This document shows positions 38,899 to 50,660 of a stretch of 64,000 bases of DNA, one piece after another (position 1 is the first letter of the stretch; each line of letters begins with the position of its first letter). The notes below the pieces were generated by a model. The model worked only from the letters and a program-made list of their open reading frames with translations, searched no databases and was not told the DNA's origin. Both the position numbers and the translations under genes were made by a program. Location: the NCBI RefSeq assembly GCF_000972845.2, contig NC_040012.1, positions 8,650,097 through 8,714,096 on the forward strand. Reading direction: 5' to 3'. This DNA comes from Larimichthys crocea. Its lineage: Eukaryota > Chordata > Actinopteri > Sciaenidae.

Positions 38899-39225
38899 AT
38901 AGACAGTATAAATTATGGACATAGTGCATTTGATGTCATCCACGGGTTTCTGAAGGATCCCAGCATCTTTGTTGACATGCCTCTGCCGCTTAATGGATAA
39001 CTTTAAGCCTTAATAGAATTTGAATGGGTAAGTTAAATAAAAATTCACCTTCACAGTGACAGTTGTCTTGAATGGGGCTGTACCTGGCTGTAAACATGTT
39101 TATTTCTTCTGTAAAGTTGGGCATTTGAACATGGCGGATTATGATTATTGACTCATTCTGTAGCCAGCTTCAAATGCACGTTTGGGGAACTTCATTTTAA
39201 AGCCACAGAGTTTGTCGCTTGATTA
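38899..39225 (-). repeat. Interspersed repeat family X, partial copy
   Basis: CATAGACAGTATAAATTATG, CATCCACGGGTTTCTGAAGG, TAACTTTAAGCCTTAATAGA, GTAAACATGTTTATTTCTTC and ATTCTGTAGCCAGCTTCAAA. Reverse orientation relative to 61290, with an internal deletion between the second and third blocks. Confidence 0.68.
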
Positions 39226-41257
39226 AGACCTGGGTTTATTTATCGTGTTCTGTTATCAGGAGTAAAACCTAAAGCACTTTCACAGACAATTTGGAATGCC
39301 AAAATTTAGTTTGTGTGTTCATACAAGTTTACCCACTGGGATGTTGTGAGTTTTAAACCAGAAAATACTCCACCATGCCAAGAAAATCCTTGCAAGCGCT
39401 TCTCCGTCTTCAGTCTTTCCCAATTCAATCAGCTCTCGATGGATGAAGGATTTTCTAACTGCAAACATCACAACAGAGTTTCGGATCTGATATTTGTAAA
39501 GAGCTGCTCACATTCACAAATATTGAACAGCAGCACCCCTCAGACCACATTTAGAAAGAGAGGAGCTGTTGAAGTGAATGATTTTTCATTTTCAAAACCC
39601 AAACTATTTTAGGATGAGCAAGCGCTGACTGCCAGCAGTGCTTACACTCATGTGGAGTGGGACGGCTGGAGATTATGAAGCATGATTACGCAGCTGTGAC
39701 ATTCATGCTAATAAAAACAGATTAAAGTAAAATTCACTACATATATGGAGGGGAGCATCCGCTATTAAGTTAATCTACGATTAGAGTGACTCACTTCTGA
39801 TGATGAATTACACATGAAACATCCATTTTCTCTCTCATCAGTCTCTTACTTAACCTCAGGCACCCGTCAGCCCTTTAAGGATAATTTGCGTCACTTTCCT
39901 GACTTCTGGTTTGTTGCCTCCAGTTTTGTATATGTAAATAAAAATAAATAAATACATATAAATCAATCAAATTTAAATTTGAGTTCGTCATTTTACTGTA
40001 CCTGAGTTTTCATTCGACAGCTGCTTTGTATCACAGTCTACCTGCTGTCATCTAACAACCACAGCAAGAAACCAGAGTCTTCATCGTAAAATAATCCCAA
40101 AAAACATGTCACCTTACAGATTTTGCGGTCACATTCTTGTCTTCTTACTTCCAACGTCTCAACAGGAGCCAGATGTGACACCATGAAATATTGAAAGCAA
40201 CAACAAGTAATCTAATTTCACGCCGGCTGCGTATGAGGATGACTGAGAGTAATGTGAACTGGAGTACACAAAAGTAAATGAGCTATGACAAAATGGCATC
40301 TGTGTTCTCCTGAAGTTAAAGGTCACGTGCGTGCGTTTCTGACCACGTTTTGATGAGCGGGTGCTCGTATTGTTTGTATCTAATGTCCTGCTGTGCATGA
40401 TGATGCAGATGCCGTCACAAGGACAGGCGTAACGTGTTGTTCCAACTGTTGGTGTTCGTTGGCGTTAGGTTTGTCCATGAAATGAACCGAGTGGAACAGC
40501 TGCATGCCACTCATGTCGTCTTTTTGGAGATGTCTCTTTTTACGAATCTGAGTTTACTGCAAGAGAGATGTGACGCTGTAAAGTTTGCACATTAAAAGCA
40601 AGTCATTCAAGCAAGTAATTTCATCTTGTATGTGTCGGGAGTGACTGAGTTAAATGTAAGTAGACAAAAGGAAATGAGCTGTATCTAAATTACACCTGTA
40701 TTCTCAGGTCACTCTTGGTGTCTTTTGATTGTTAGTTATGTTTAAAGAGCAGATCCCTGTATTGTGTTCAAACATGCAAATGAGGACAAACATGTCCAGC
40801 ATGAGTGCGAGGGCGACTCTGACTGCAGATGCATTTACAAAAGTAATTGCTTTGCCAATAGCTTGGTGCAGTGATTGTCTGATTTAGTAGGTTCCACAAT
40901 CCAAGAAGCATTTCTGTTGAAGCATACTGATGCCTTTAAGTGCAAATCACACTTTCAACATCAGGCTTGCGCAGGCTTCACGGTGGCCGTGAGGTCAAGT
41001 TTCTGCAACCAACAAACATGTCTGTGATGCCCAGTGTAACAGAACCATGTGACTATATCCAGCTATTTGTGTTAAAGCTTGAAGTGTAGGCCATGAAGTA
41101 CAGAGATCATTTACAAGCACCAATACCAGTTTATGTGATACTGACAGTAGTAGTTCATTCGATACCTGGTGTCAAAGACGTCATTGGCCTTGTGGACACT
41201 CTGAAGTTTTCTTGAATGCTTGATGAGGTGTTGAAATAATACAAAAGTATACAAATA

Positions 41258-41603
41258 CAGTCGTCCCTCGCTATATCGCGGTTCACTTTTCGCGGACTCT
41301 CTGTTTCGCAGATTTTTTTTTGTGTAATTTTGCATGCTTTTTTTTTTTTTACAGCGTACTGTACAGTATGAATGCGCATTGTGTTCTGCGTCCGAAATTG
41401 GCTAAGGAAGAACGGCACATGTGTTCTGCGTCCTGTTTAAGGGAGTACTGTACAAAATGTGTGTAAAAAGCTGTATAAAAGTGTGTGGTTAGGGGTTTTA
41501 CGGCCTTAAAACATGTATAATAATTGTAAAACTTACTTCGCGGATTTCGTTTATTGCGGGTTATTTTTAGAACGTATCCCCTGCGATAAACGAGGGACCA
41601 CTG
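41258..41603. mobile_element. Tigger-like non-autonomous element (346 bp)
   Basis: Left end CAGTCGTCCCTCGCTATATC then GCGG, and right end, read inward on the other strand, CAGTGGTCCCTCGTTTATCG then CAGGGG. These are matching terminal inverted repeats of about 25 bp. Both sides are flanked by TA (41256-41257 and 41604-41605), the target duplication of Tc1/mariner-pogo elements. The ends resemble Tigger/pogo family ends. No transposase; the interior includes two copies of GTGTTCTGCGTCC. Confidence 0.85.
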
Positions 41604-41749
41604 TAGTCACTTTTTAGTGGTATGAAAAGGATTGGATGCAGATATTGTCTGACTGGTTTTGATACTACCCAGCCTTAATAAAGTCATATCACGTTATGTT
41701 GATGAACAAAACTTCCTTCTACCTCAAAGACCATGTCTATCAGTAATAT

Positions 41750-41792
41750 GACCTACTTGTCCTTATGAGACAAGTAGGTCTCATAAGGACAA
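41750..41792. other. Overlapping pair of mutually exclusive hairpins
   Basis: Stem 1: GACCTACTTGTC (41750-41761) with GACAAGTAGGTC (41769-41780), 12 perfect pairs and a 7-nt loop. Stem 2: TTGTCCTTATGAGAC (41757-41771) with GTCTCATAAGGACAA (41778-41792), 15 perfect pairs and a 6-nt loop. The two share bases and cannot form together. Confidence 0.95.
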
Positions 41793-42035
41793 AAAGGCTT
41801 AGGTATAAAAGTCTATGTTCTCATGCATTCAGTGTGACTGACCAATCTTTTAAATACACAAATAATTCTAATTGTAGGTTGGAAAGAGCTTTCCAAACAT
41901 TAAAACAGTAAAATCATAAAGAATCCTGATTCTGTGGAATAGAAAAAGACCACAGGAAAGAATAGGCACTAACATAAATAAAATCGCCCACACTAACCCA
42001 CAATAAGAGAAATAGAGGCTGCCGCACCTGTGATA

Positions 42036-42067
42036 ACACACACAACCACACACACACACACACATAC
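42036..42067. repeat. Short (CA)n microsatellite
   Basis: Interrupted CA run beginning ACACACACAACCACACACAC. Confidence 0.85.
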
Positions 42068-42473
42068 ACCAAAGTAGATACACATGCTTTGAAGGAGCAG
42101 CTGGCTGGGAAACAGAGACCCAGGTCATGCAGGCCCAGGTGGCAGCGCTGTAAAGTGACACTGTGATTTAAGTCCTGTGTCGTCGTGAGGTCTGTTATCT
42201 ACCGCCGGTAACAGGGCCACGCCGATACGGTCCGACAGCTAACGACTGCAGCTCAGGAGGCAACGCCAATGACAGATAGGTTCAGCCCGTGAAACTTGCA
42301 GCCGCAGTGCGCAATTATATGAATCATATGTTTAAGCAGCTGTCAGATACATTTACATCCAAGCCTGTGGTCACTTTGTCTTGGCTGCTGTTGAAATGTT
42401 GCTGCCTGCTTCCTTTAGATTATTTTTTGCTCTGTGTTTGGGGAGTTCGCTAAAGAGGATGACTAGATAAATG

Positions 42474-42537
42474 TCCCCATCCGGATTTGAACCGGGGACG
42501 ACGTCACCTTGATGAACAGCTGAGTCATCAAGCTACA
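42474..42537 (-). pseudogene. tRNA-like relic with a good B box
   Basis: On the minus strand GTGTAGCTTGATGACTCAGC is followed by CCCCGGTTCAAATCCGGATG and GGGAC. GGTTCAAATCC is a perfect polymerase III B box, and GTAGCTTGATGACTCAG is a weak A box. A 5' acceptor strand to pair with the 3' GGGGAC was not found, and the T stem is poor. Best read as a tRNA-derived repeat fragment; a functional tRNA is unlikely. Confidence 0.35.
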
Positions 42538-44592
42538 CCTTCTCTTTATTTGAAAATACATAAACACGGACGTTTTCCCTGCCAGCAGACAAACAGAGTC
42601 CTGTGCATGTAACAGTGTTGAATCTATTGTATATTCAATAACTGAGCAGAATCTCCTTGCACATTATTTAGAGGATATAATCAATTTCAATTACACATTA
42701 CACACGAATGATGTACAGTATGTGCTGTATAATATTCATTGTTTCCTTTTTTTAGCATAGTACAGTATAGTTTACAAGAAATCAATGCTTTTTACTGTTT
42801 TGTTCCTGGTGCCAACACACATTAATTACCCTGTGACTATGAAACACCTCACAAAGAGACAGATTTATAATAATTAGTTTGCTTTCTGAGGTGTTAATCA
42901 TTACTGGCACCAAATCCAGCACTGCGGCCGAAACGCAGGTTTCTCCATTCATTTGAGTGGTTGTAGTACGTTTTGACTGTGACCCGTGGTGGAGAAGTTG
43001 AGCCAGATTAAACTTTTGGAGAAACACAACACGGGGCCTTTTCACACGTTTTCTTGCCCACTGTAATTTCTCCTTCATGCTACTGTAGGAAGGAGAAAGG
43101 GGGTTTCAATCAGCAGCTACAGATGCCACTGGTCCTTTTAAGTTTAACTTCCAAACCTCTGTTCAGAAAAGACTGAGCTTCCTGGCAAACCATCCACGTG
43201 GAGTTTTAAATTACCGCTGCAGAGACGGTTACTCTGCTGACTGGTGAGTCAATCAGCGCCGTGCTGTGCCTGATCAGCAAGTCAAAGCGGAGGCGGCGCA
43301 TCTCCTAAGCTGCTTGAGGCAATATGGATAATTAGAGTTGTGTTCGATCTCCACAAAGATGATGATTATGCTCCATACCATGCAGCAAGCGCTAACAGTA
43401 AACCGGTGAGCACGTGCAGAAATGACAGTAAAGGCAGACAAGCTGCGGCAGGAAAAATGTGTTATGTTGTTGTGTACCTCAAGACATTAAAAAATGTAGT
43501 TTGCATGGATGAGCAGAGAAATGAAGTTTAATATCTGAGTTTTTAAGGCGTTGCAGTTGCTTTGGACTTCTGGAAAACTAGTTTGCATGGCTATGTGAGT
43601 CAGGTAAAGAGCTGTAGTTCATTTCTGAAGTGATATTGGCTAAACAGAACCGTTCCTCTTCCTCTGATTACATTAAAATATACTGCATTACTGCTGTCTT
43701 TCAGGCTGATTTAAAAGCTGTTAGCATGGACACTAATTACCTCTCGGTACTGAAATGTGTGCAGCCACGTTTCAGACAAACACAAACAATGACGGACAGG
43801 CAGGGAAACAGACGTATAGACAAACCTCTCAGTGCTCATCACATATGCATTAGATGCGGTTCATTGTTCACACCTCGGGTTTGGTCTCTGTTACCAATCA
43901 GTAGTGATTGAAGCTCTGCATCACACCCAGGAGCATTATGTCCTGTAATGAGATTCTTCTCCCCGAGCATAGCTCCCTAATCCCAAGTCTCTATCTGTGC
44001 TTTGTGGGCCTTCGATACAGCTGAGCCAGGCTGAACACGGATGGTCTACAGTACATGAAATTTGATGTTAACCCTGCCATCATGAATAAGAGCGAGACAA
44101 TGGAGCTGAAATGGAATGGATGCTACGCCTATTACAGAACATGTTAATCCTCTTAAGGAGTTAAGAGAGGTCTTGATGACATGTGGGAGAGGCAGGAGTG
44201 TACAGCTCTGCAGAAATGAGCAGTGGTTAGTCTGAGAAATGAGGTTCATCCTAAACAATAGGGAGCCTGGAGCCTGGCTGTCATAGTCATTAACCTGCAA
44301 TTCTCTTTCTGTGAATTGATAGAGAAAGAAGTAACTATGTGGGTGCATATGTTGTTGTTAGAGAATAAATACTCTTTCTAACTTTCTAGCATGGCCTTAT
44401 TCATTCTGACCACAAGAGCTCTTTAAATTTGCGCGTAGGCTGACAAAGCTCTCGTCAGACGAATGTCACTTTTCTTTTCTTTCCATTCTTGGAAAGCTTT
44501 GGCGCTTTAGAAAAGCTCTTTACAAATAAATACATGAAAATAAATAAATAAATAAAATAAATCCTTTACTGATCTGTAGCTTGAATAATTTC

Positions 44593-44612
44593 ACCGTTTT
44601 TTTTTTTTTTTT
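44593..44612. repeat. Poly(T) run
   Basis: About 18 T in a row, possibly the tail of an old retroposon on the minus strand, though no body was recognised. Confidence 0.7.
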
Positions 44613-45076
44613 GCAATTTCAAAATGCGCCAAGATGCTGTCAGAGAAGTTCTGAGACCAGCCGCAACTCGGGTGTTTAGAAAGACTGCCAGCATCATGCT
44701 ACCTCATTAACCGGATTTTCCCCAGACCAGCATTTGGCTGATGTCTATAACCCAGGCAGGAGCTTGCATGCCTCTGAGTTGCCTCATAAAAGCTTCTCTT
44801 CAGAGAATGGCCTCCAGTGGCGTGTAGAGCCTCTTCAGAGGGAAACTTAAGTAACTTACTTTGATAAAGCCTCATGAAAGGCAGGATTTGAGATGAGAAA
44901 AGCACAGATCATTGAGCAGACCATCAGCGTCGATAAGGTCGATATTATGGCAGCGTAGAGAACAGTGAATGTCAAAGCACTGAGTGGTGAATTAGTCAGG
45001 GAGAGGAATCGTAGGTCTGCTGCGTAGTGATGCTGTGCCAAAAACAGGAGCAAACAAATGAAGAAGACTGACTCAC

Positions 45077-45486
45077 CTGTCTTTTCCTGTCTCCTTCTTG
45101 AAGACCATGTCGCAGTAGTTCATCCTGTCCTCTGTGGTGACGTAGATTCGTGCCTGAGGGTAGTTCTCCGCCGCCTGTCGCAGCATGTTGTACACGATGC
45201 CCTTCCCGTCCTTCCTCATGTTTCGTAGCGGCCCCCACACAACGTAGACGGTGTTGTTGCCCTGGCCAAAGAAGTACTGGGGCTTCTGCAGCAGCAGGGG
45301 GACGCTGGTGTGAGAGACGACTCTCAGCGTGGTCCGCTGGCCCACGTCGTGTTCGAAACCCCGCGTGGGTGCGTTGTTCATCCGCCAGATGCAGGGAGAG
45401 CGGTCGATCTGTGGGCCGGCACCCTGGCCCAACATCTGTCCAGAGCTGGACACAATGCTGCAGAGCTCACAGTGCAGCTTCAGAGG
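45077..45486 (-). CDS. st6galnac3: ST6GALNAC3 coding exon 3: catalytic domain with sialyl motif L
   Basis: Largest exon, 410 nt, from acceptor CTCCTTCAG to donor AG|GTGAGT, phase 0 in and phase 2 out. It encodes residues 66-201 plus the first two bases of Arg202. Motif L, which binds the CMP-sialic acid donor, runs about residues 74-124 (CSIVSSSGQMLG, then CIWRMNNAPTRGFEHDVG). Then follow TSVPLLL, an N-glycosylation sequon NNT at 142-144, VVWGPLRNMRKDGKGIVYNM at 148-167, and FKKETGKDR at the exon end. GT29 enzymes move sialic acid from CMP-Neu5Ac to acceptors in the Golgi lumen; ST6GALNAC3 adds alpha-2,6-Neu5Ac to the GalNAc of Neu5Ac-alpha2,3-Gal-beta1,3-GalNAc on O-glycans and gangliosides such as GM1b. 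The WGP.RNMRKDG and TSVPLLL blocks match ST6GALNAC3 rather than ST6GALNAC5 or 6, which have a different sequence after motif L. No stop or frameshift is present. Confidence 0.95.
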
Positions 45487-45539
45487 CTGAAGGAGACAAG
45501 GCAAATCAATTACAACAATTAATCATTGTTATATCATAA

Positions 45540-46215
45540 TTGCTCAATTAAGTCTTAGGCAATAGAGACAAGTTTGAGTTATGTCTCACGTATGTCAGGG
45601 TAAGTCATGTCTCAAGTTAATCAAGACAGATCTGAGTCACCTCTCAAGTTAATTAAGACAGGACCAAGTCAAGTCTTAAGTCTTAATCCATCAGTACAAG
45701 TTCAAGTCAACAGTGACAGGGACAAGTCAAGTCTCATATCCAAAACAATCAAGGCTTGTTCAACTCTCAAGTTAATTAAGAACAGTCCAAATTAAGTCTC
45801 AAGTCTACTCTCAAGCCTCAAGTCAATGAGACAGGGTCAAGTCAAGTTTTGTAAGTTCAGTGGAGTGAAGTTAATGTCAAGTCATGTCATGTCCTAATAT
45901 CATGTCAGGTCACTATTCATTTGAGACATGTCAGGGTAAATCCCAGGTCAAGACTAAAATTCACAGGGACCATGTACAAGTCAAGATCCAAGTCTTAGGT
46001 ATTAGTCAGGTTCTGAATAATAATGTAATGTGCATGATTAATAATAAAATATGCGGCGTGTTGCTGTCATATTTGTTTGAAATGGTTTAATCAAGTAAAG
46101 AATGTGTTTCCTGTTAAAACTCAAGGCTCTGTCAACTCAAGGAGTTAAGTCAAGTCCAAGTCTCACATCCTCATTTTTGTGACCTCAGTGCGATTAAAGT
46201 CCAAGTCTCAAGTCT
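45540..46215. repeat. Degenerate CAAGTCTCAAGT-type tandem array
   Basis: Words CAAGTCTCAAGT, AAGTCAAGTCT, TCAAGTTAATCAAGACAG and TTAATTAAGACAGGACCAAG recur with many changes across about 675 bp. The array starts within about 55 bp of the exon 3 acceptor on the intron 2 side. It is an old, eroded minisatellite; ORFs inside it are artefacts. Confidence 0.8.
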
Positions 46216-47329
46216 AAAGGTGTGGTTAAAGAGACAATAAGCAATCGAGAACATTTATCAACTTCTATCAACAAACAATGCAACAATCAGCAGGCCTGCG
46301 GTTCAGCTCACACAATAGAGGCACGAGCAGATAACTAGACCCGAGAGAAAGTGCAAAACGCTGCAGTGCTTAATCATTTCCTTTCTTTTCTTTACCCTGT
46401 TTGTATGGGTTTGTATCCACGGGTAACAACATCCTCTATCACAGAGAGGCTAAAAATGCAAGAAAGTTGGAATGGGAACTTGGATTGTTTTCAAAGTACC
46501 ATGGGAAAACTGAATAAAAACAACAAAATTAGAATTTAAACTAGAAAACTTAGGAACTGGTGAGGTAATCACTGCTATGGACTCAACTCATTCAACTCCT
46601 ACCTGCACTTTATGGTCATTTTGTGTTCAGGGACGCAGGAAATCTTATCTTTTATGTTCGAGTATTTAAAAAGAAGGCTACAAATTGCTCCACAATGACC
46701 TCCTGAAAAAGAAAATATACGAATATCTGAAAATATATGAATGCCATTCAGACCTCCATTGGTGAGACAGTTTTAAATGTACGGTGTGTGAGACTGAATA
46801 GTGCATTGAACTCAACAGTACCCTGCTTAGGAGGAAGGTTGTGAAAATTTAACTACTCCTTTAGAAACCCTTTTAATTTATCAGGTTAAGAAAACCAGAT
46901 AACTGCGTGTCTCTTCAGCCAGCTGTGTTGTCAGATTTCCTGCTAGTTCCTTAACTCGGTCTGCGATGCGTTTAAAAGTTTTTATCTGGTCGGGGTACAA
47001 CTGTACACACACTTTTGGCATGAAAATCAAGCTACCTTTCACCGCTGCATCATTTTTGGGCGTAGATTTTGTAAATATATCCTGCAGAGTTTGCTTTCCC
47101 ACCTTTCGTTAAATTGCCTTCCTTCTGCATAAATTTTTCTTTGTTTTTCTTTTGATTTTTTTGTTAATTGACATTTCTTAAATCTACTTTTTAGTTAAAT
47201 GATGATGTGGAAACACTGCAGTCTAGTGGCAGGATGCCGTCACTTTGCAGGTCACAGAGATGTGGAGAGATGTAGATTATGGTCAATGTATGCTTTAAAG
47301 CAGCATAGACTATTTCAAGACAATCATAC

Positions 47330-47385
47330 AACTTTTAGGCTCTCGCGACCACATAAAATGACGTGGCGGTCCAGATTTTATATAA
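47330..47385. repeat. Possible hAT-related repeat fragment
   Basis: CTCGCGACCACATAAAATGA then CGTGGCGGTCCAGATTTTAT resembles a teleost repeat end containing CCACATAAAATGACGTGG. Neither boundary is visible. Confidence 0.35.
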
Positions 47386-49959
47386 ACTATAGGTCATGGG
47401 GAATGTCATCGTTGCTTGTTCTGCATTGTGTTAGTGTGTTTTCTGACTTTTACAAGCTGGTCTGCATGCGGCATATCGTTGGCAGGAAACATGTTTTTTT
47501 CTCCATTCACAGTCGGTAACCGGATAAACAAACCGTTAACGTGTCGTGGGGACAGGAAGAGGAAGAGGAGGTGGAGCAGTCAGGCCCAGGTGAGGGAGGA
47601 GAGCCGCAGGGGAGGCAGAGATACGGGAGCAGGAGGAGGAGGAGGAGGAGGTAATCGAGTGCTGTATATCTGCCTCTTGTCTTTTTAACCTTTAATTCAA
47701 TTAGATTATTTCTTAAATACTGAATGATTGTTTCACATTCTTCTTATGATATTATAGTTTGTGATCTACTTGTATATCTGTGCAACAATATATTAAAGTG
47801 ATGTTTTGGCAAGGGGCTTGTGTGATCAGGACGTAAAAGAGAATGCACTTGGTAATTATTTAGAAAAAAATAACAATTCATCAGGGTTTTACAGCCTTAT
47901 ATCATTTTCTTTTATTTCCCAAGATTAATGTCACTGTGCACAGAACTAACATTGATTAAGTTAATTGAATTTGGGAGCACATAGGTTACAACAGAGTCTT
48001 GATGCAACAATGCAGCCAGGGAGTTGCGTCATTTATCTTAGTGTATATATTTTTTATACATCTTATTATACTTTACTGGAGCATGGGGGATTTGTAATGA
48101 ATCTTCGATAACAGCTCTTAGCTACGCTTTGCCAAGAGAGGAAGAAAGCTCTCTCTGAATCCCGAAACTGGAGACCAAATTGAAGCTAATATGCTTGGTT
48201 TGTTTTGATGAGATTAAACTTACTTAAGAGAATGAATGCTCGAGAAAGTTGGAAAAGAAAAACCACTGTCTCATGACTAAGCCCTGGTTGATCATTTGCT
48301 TAATGGAGAATAACTGTAATGTCACTAGTTTGCATACAAATTGCTTATGTGCTGCGTTCTGGATGATGAACATGAAACTCTCTCTGGCATGTTCCAGGTA
48401 TAATCAACAAACAAGAGATTTTTTTAGCGTGCAAACAGAATCCCACGAGTAAATTATATGACTAATTGTTGTGCATACAGATCAACTGCTCGGAAAGAAT
48501 TTGTGTTCTTCCTGATGAGACATAATTCTTCCATGAATTACTCCAACAGAGCTACCTATTATTGCTTTTTCTCCCATTTATGGATTCAGTCATGGGTTAA
48601 AAAATGATCCCTGGACCTGGGCTGGTAGTTCTGCATTTACTGGCTGGTTGAGACACACATCACCGCAGCCTTGAGCTGTCAGCAGCTCGTCCATCATCAC
48701 CCGCTCCCGTTAGCCCAGCCCATAACTCCATCACGCCTTTCAGCACACACAGATTGGTTGAACTCTGTGGGGAACACTGGCTGGCTAACTGCATGTCAGA
48801 CCAAACATGGGCTTGTGACTAGAAATGAAACCGCCGAGGAGCTCCTGAGCTCCTGAGCAAGGCATTTTAATACACAGCTGCCCCCAGTAGAGCTGCAAAG
48901 ATCTGGAGACTGAGGTTGTACTCGAAAAGATGTTTCCAGCATTAATTAGGGTTCATTTTAAAATAAAAACAAGCATCTGAGCAGTTCACGGTCACAAAGA
49001 TAAATATGGCAGAGCTTCCTCTGAACGCTAATGACTTTTACATGCAATGAGGAAGTGTATAAAACCTCATCTAACAAATAAGAACCCTACTGGAACGTTT
49101 TCATTTAGTATATAGGGCTGGGATCTAGTCTGAACATTACATCCTGTAAATCAATAAAATGTTATGGCCTCTTCATCCTCTCAGCAGTGATTCATGTTTC
49201 AGTTTAATGTTCATGACGGCGCTGTTTCAGTGTGCCGTGCAGTAATCGCAAACAGAGTGCACTTTTATAATCCTAATAATTTTGGCACTCTCTGATAAGT
49301 ACAAAATCTACTCAAAGCCTAAAATTGTAATGCATGAGTGTGTTAAAAATAAAGTGGGTTATTATTTTTATTTTTTTTAAAAGCAGCTTAATGTGGGGAA
49401 CGCAGTCATCGTTGAATCATAGCACTGGGGTGTGAACTTAACCTTCACATTCATTAAAATGCTCTAAACACGATTAATTAGTAAGCAATAATAATTACAT
49501 TAACGTGCCAAGTCCCGGTGTTATGGCGCTTAAAAATTCATTGATTAGCTGGAGCTGTCTGCACGGGGAAAAAGTGATTAATTCAAAATGCTACTCTTGG
49601 GACACACACATTATACTTAAGGAAAATATGGTTCATGTCTGAAACTAAAATTAAATAAGCTGCTGCTTTTGCTTTGTTTTTAGCCGTGCTAGCCAATGCT
49701 AGCCAATTAGTCGTTTGGTTGATCACCAATTTGGTTCAGTACATTCTGACACACTTTTAGTCTTCTTCATATGTCATAGCATTTTGAACCAGGAGCTGGT
49801 CAAATCAGCTTTTGTTCAGTTCAAACTTAGCTGCGCCCTCAGCGATCGCCATTTACACTATTAAGTGAAATGGGGATGAACCCTGGCATTGTAAAAATGG
49901 CAGCGGTTAGGGGCGATATTGTAAAAACAAACGTAAGTTCTACATATGTTTTATATTTA

Positions 49960-50660
49960 GATTTTGGCAGTCAGATGTTGGCACTAAAATGCTGTAATCG
50001 TCATTTCTATTGATACAACACTACCCTAACAGATTAGCGGATACGTGCACTACGACAGGAAGTACATGGTGTTGTGGAGAAATTGCTGAAGTCAAAGGTC
50101 AATGGTGAGGTCAGGAAGGAAGAAAGTGTTCAGGAGCCTCTGATGTCTTATGCTGTATTATTTATTGACGCTTGGCCAAAGAGAATTAGAGACACTCTCA
50201 AAGTTCATCAGAAGTGCCTGAGTCGGTCTCACATTCTGCCCAACTCATTCCGGTGGATCGACTTTAAACCCCAAGATAACACCACAAATACTACACGCCC
50301 AGAATTAGTCAAAGAGAATGTCTTTACCCATGGAGGTGTTATTGTCAACACATTCTAGTCTGGAGACAAAGATGTCTGTTTACACAGATTGGACCGTCAA
50401 CGGCAAGCTTTCTATTATGACTAGGAAGGCAGCAATAGGTCTCTTCAACCCTGGCCACCACAGTGTTGAGATAGACTGGCACCTACTGTTCCCAACCAAA
50501 GCCAAACAATTAATACTGCCGAGGACCTCAAGGCCCACACATGACCTTATGTAACCTAAGGATAGAAAACTCCATAACACATGGGGTACATAGTCTACTA
50601 TATAGAAGTGTACTAATGGAAGTATCTGAATTGAGACACAGTATTGATTTAGTCTTGTGC
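49960..50660 (+). repeat. Family Z copy split by an unidentified insert
   Basis: Left of the insert: ACAACACTACCCTAACAG and GACAGGAAGTACATGGTG. Right of it: GGGTACATAGTCTACTATAT then AGAAGTGTACTAATGGAAGT and ATCTGAATT. Blocks and order match 12560-12670, where they lie together without the roughly 500 bp between. Confidence 0.45.
50065..50560 (+). other. Unidentified insert with two overlapping open frames
   Basis: Between the two halves of the family Z copy lies about 0.5 kb with more balanced base use than its surroundings. One frame is open 50074-50355 (includes AVLFIDAWPKRIRDTLKVHQ) and another 50318-50551 (includes SVYTDWTVNGKLSIMTRKAA). They overlap by about 40 bp, as a frameshifted retrocopy or transposon relic might. 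I do not recognise either peptide, and no splice signals or promoter support a gene. Confidence 0.35.

Larger units (their letters stand above)
10073..45076 (-). other. ST6GALNAC3 intron 3 (35 kb)
   Basis: Bounded by donor GTGAGT (45071-45076 on the minus strand) and acceptor TTTGCAG just above 10072. It contains most of the repeats listed below. The stretches 12991-15261, 18699-19953, 20426-24640, 25326-27139, 29111-30724, 33324-36189, 36901-38898 and 41793-45076 hold no gene, RNA gene or clear element that I can support, beyond short homopolymer and CT-rich runs (for example CT-rich 23272-23470) and fragments listed separately. Confidence 0.85.

Noticed and set aside
42474..42537. Functional tRNA gene
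   Set aside because: B box is perfect, but the acceptor stem and T stem do not pair, so it is kept only as a relic.
45150..45539. 129-codon plus-strand ORF opposite exon 3
   Set aside because: Antisense shadow of the conserved sialyltransferase exon.
46881..47102. Minus-strand ORF including KTFKRIADRVKELAGNLTT as a possible exon
   Set aside because: No acceptor or donor with matching phase seen, and no known family recognised.
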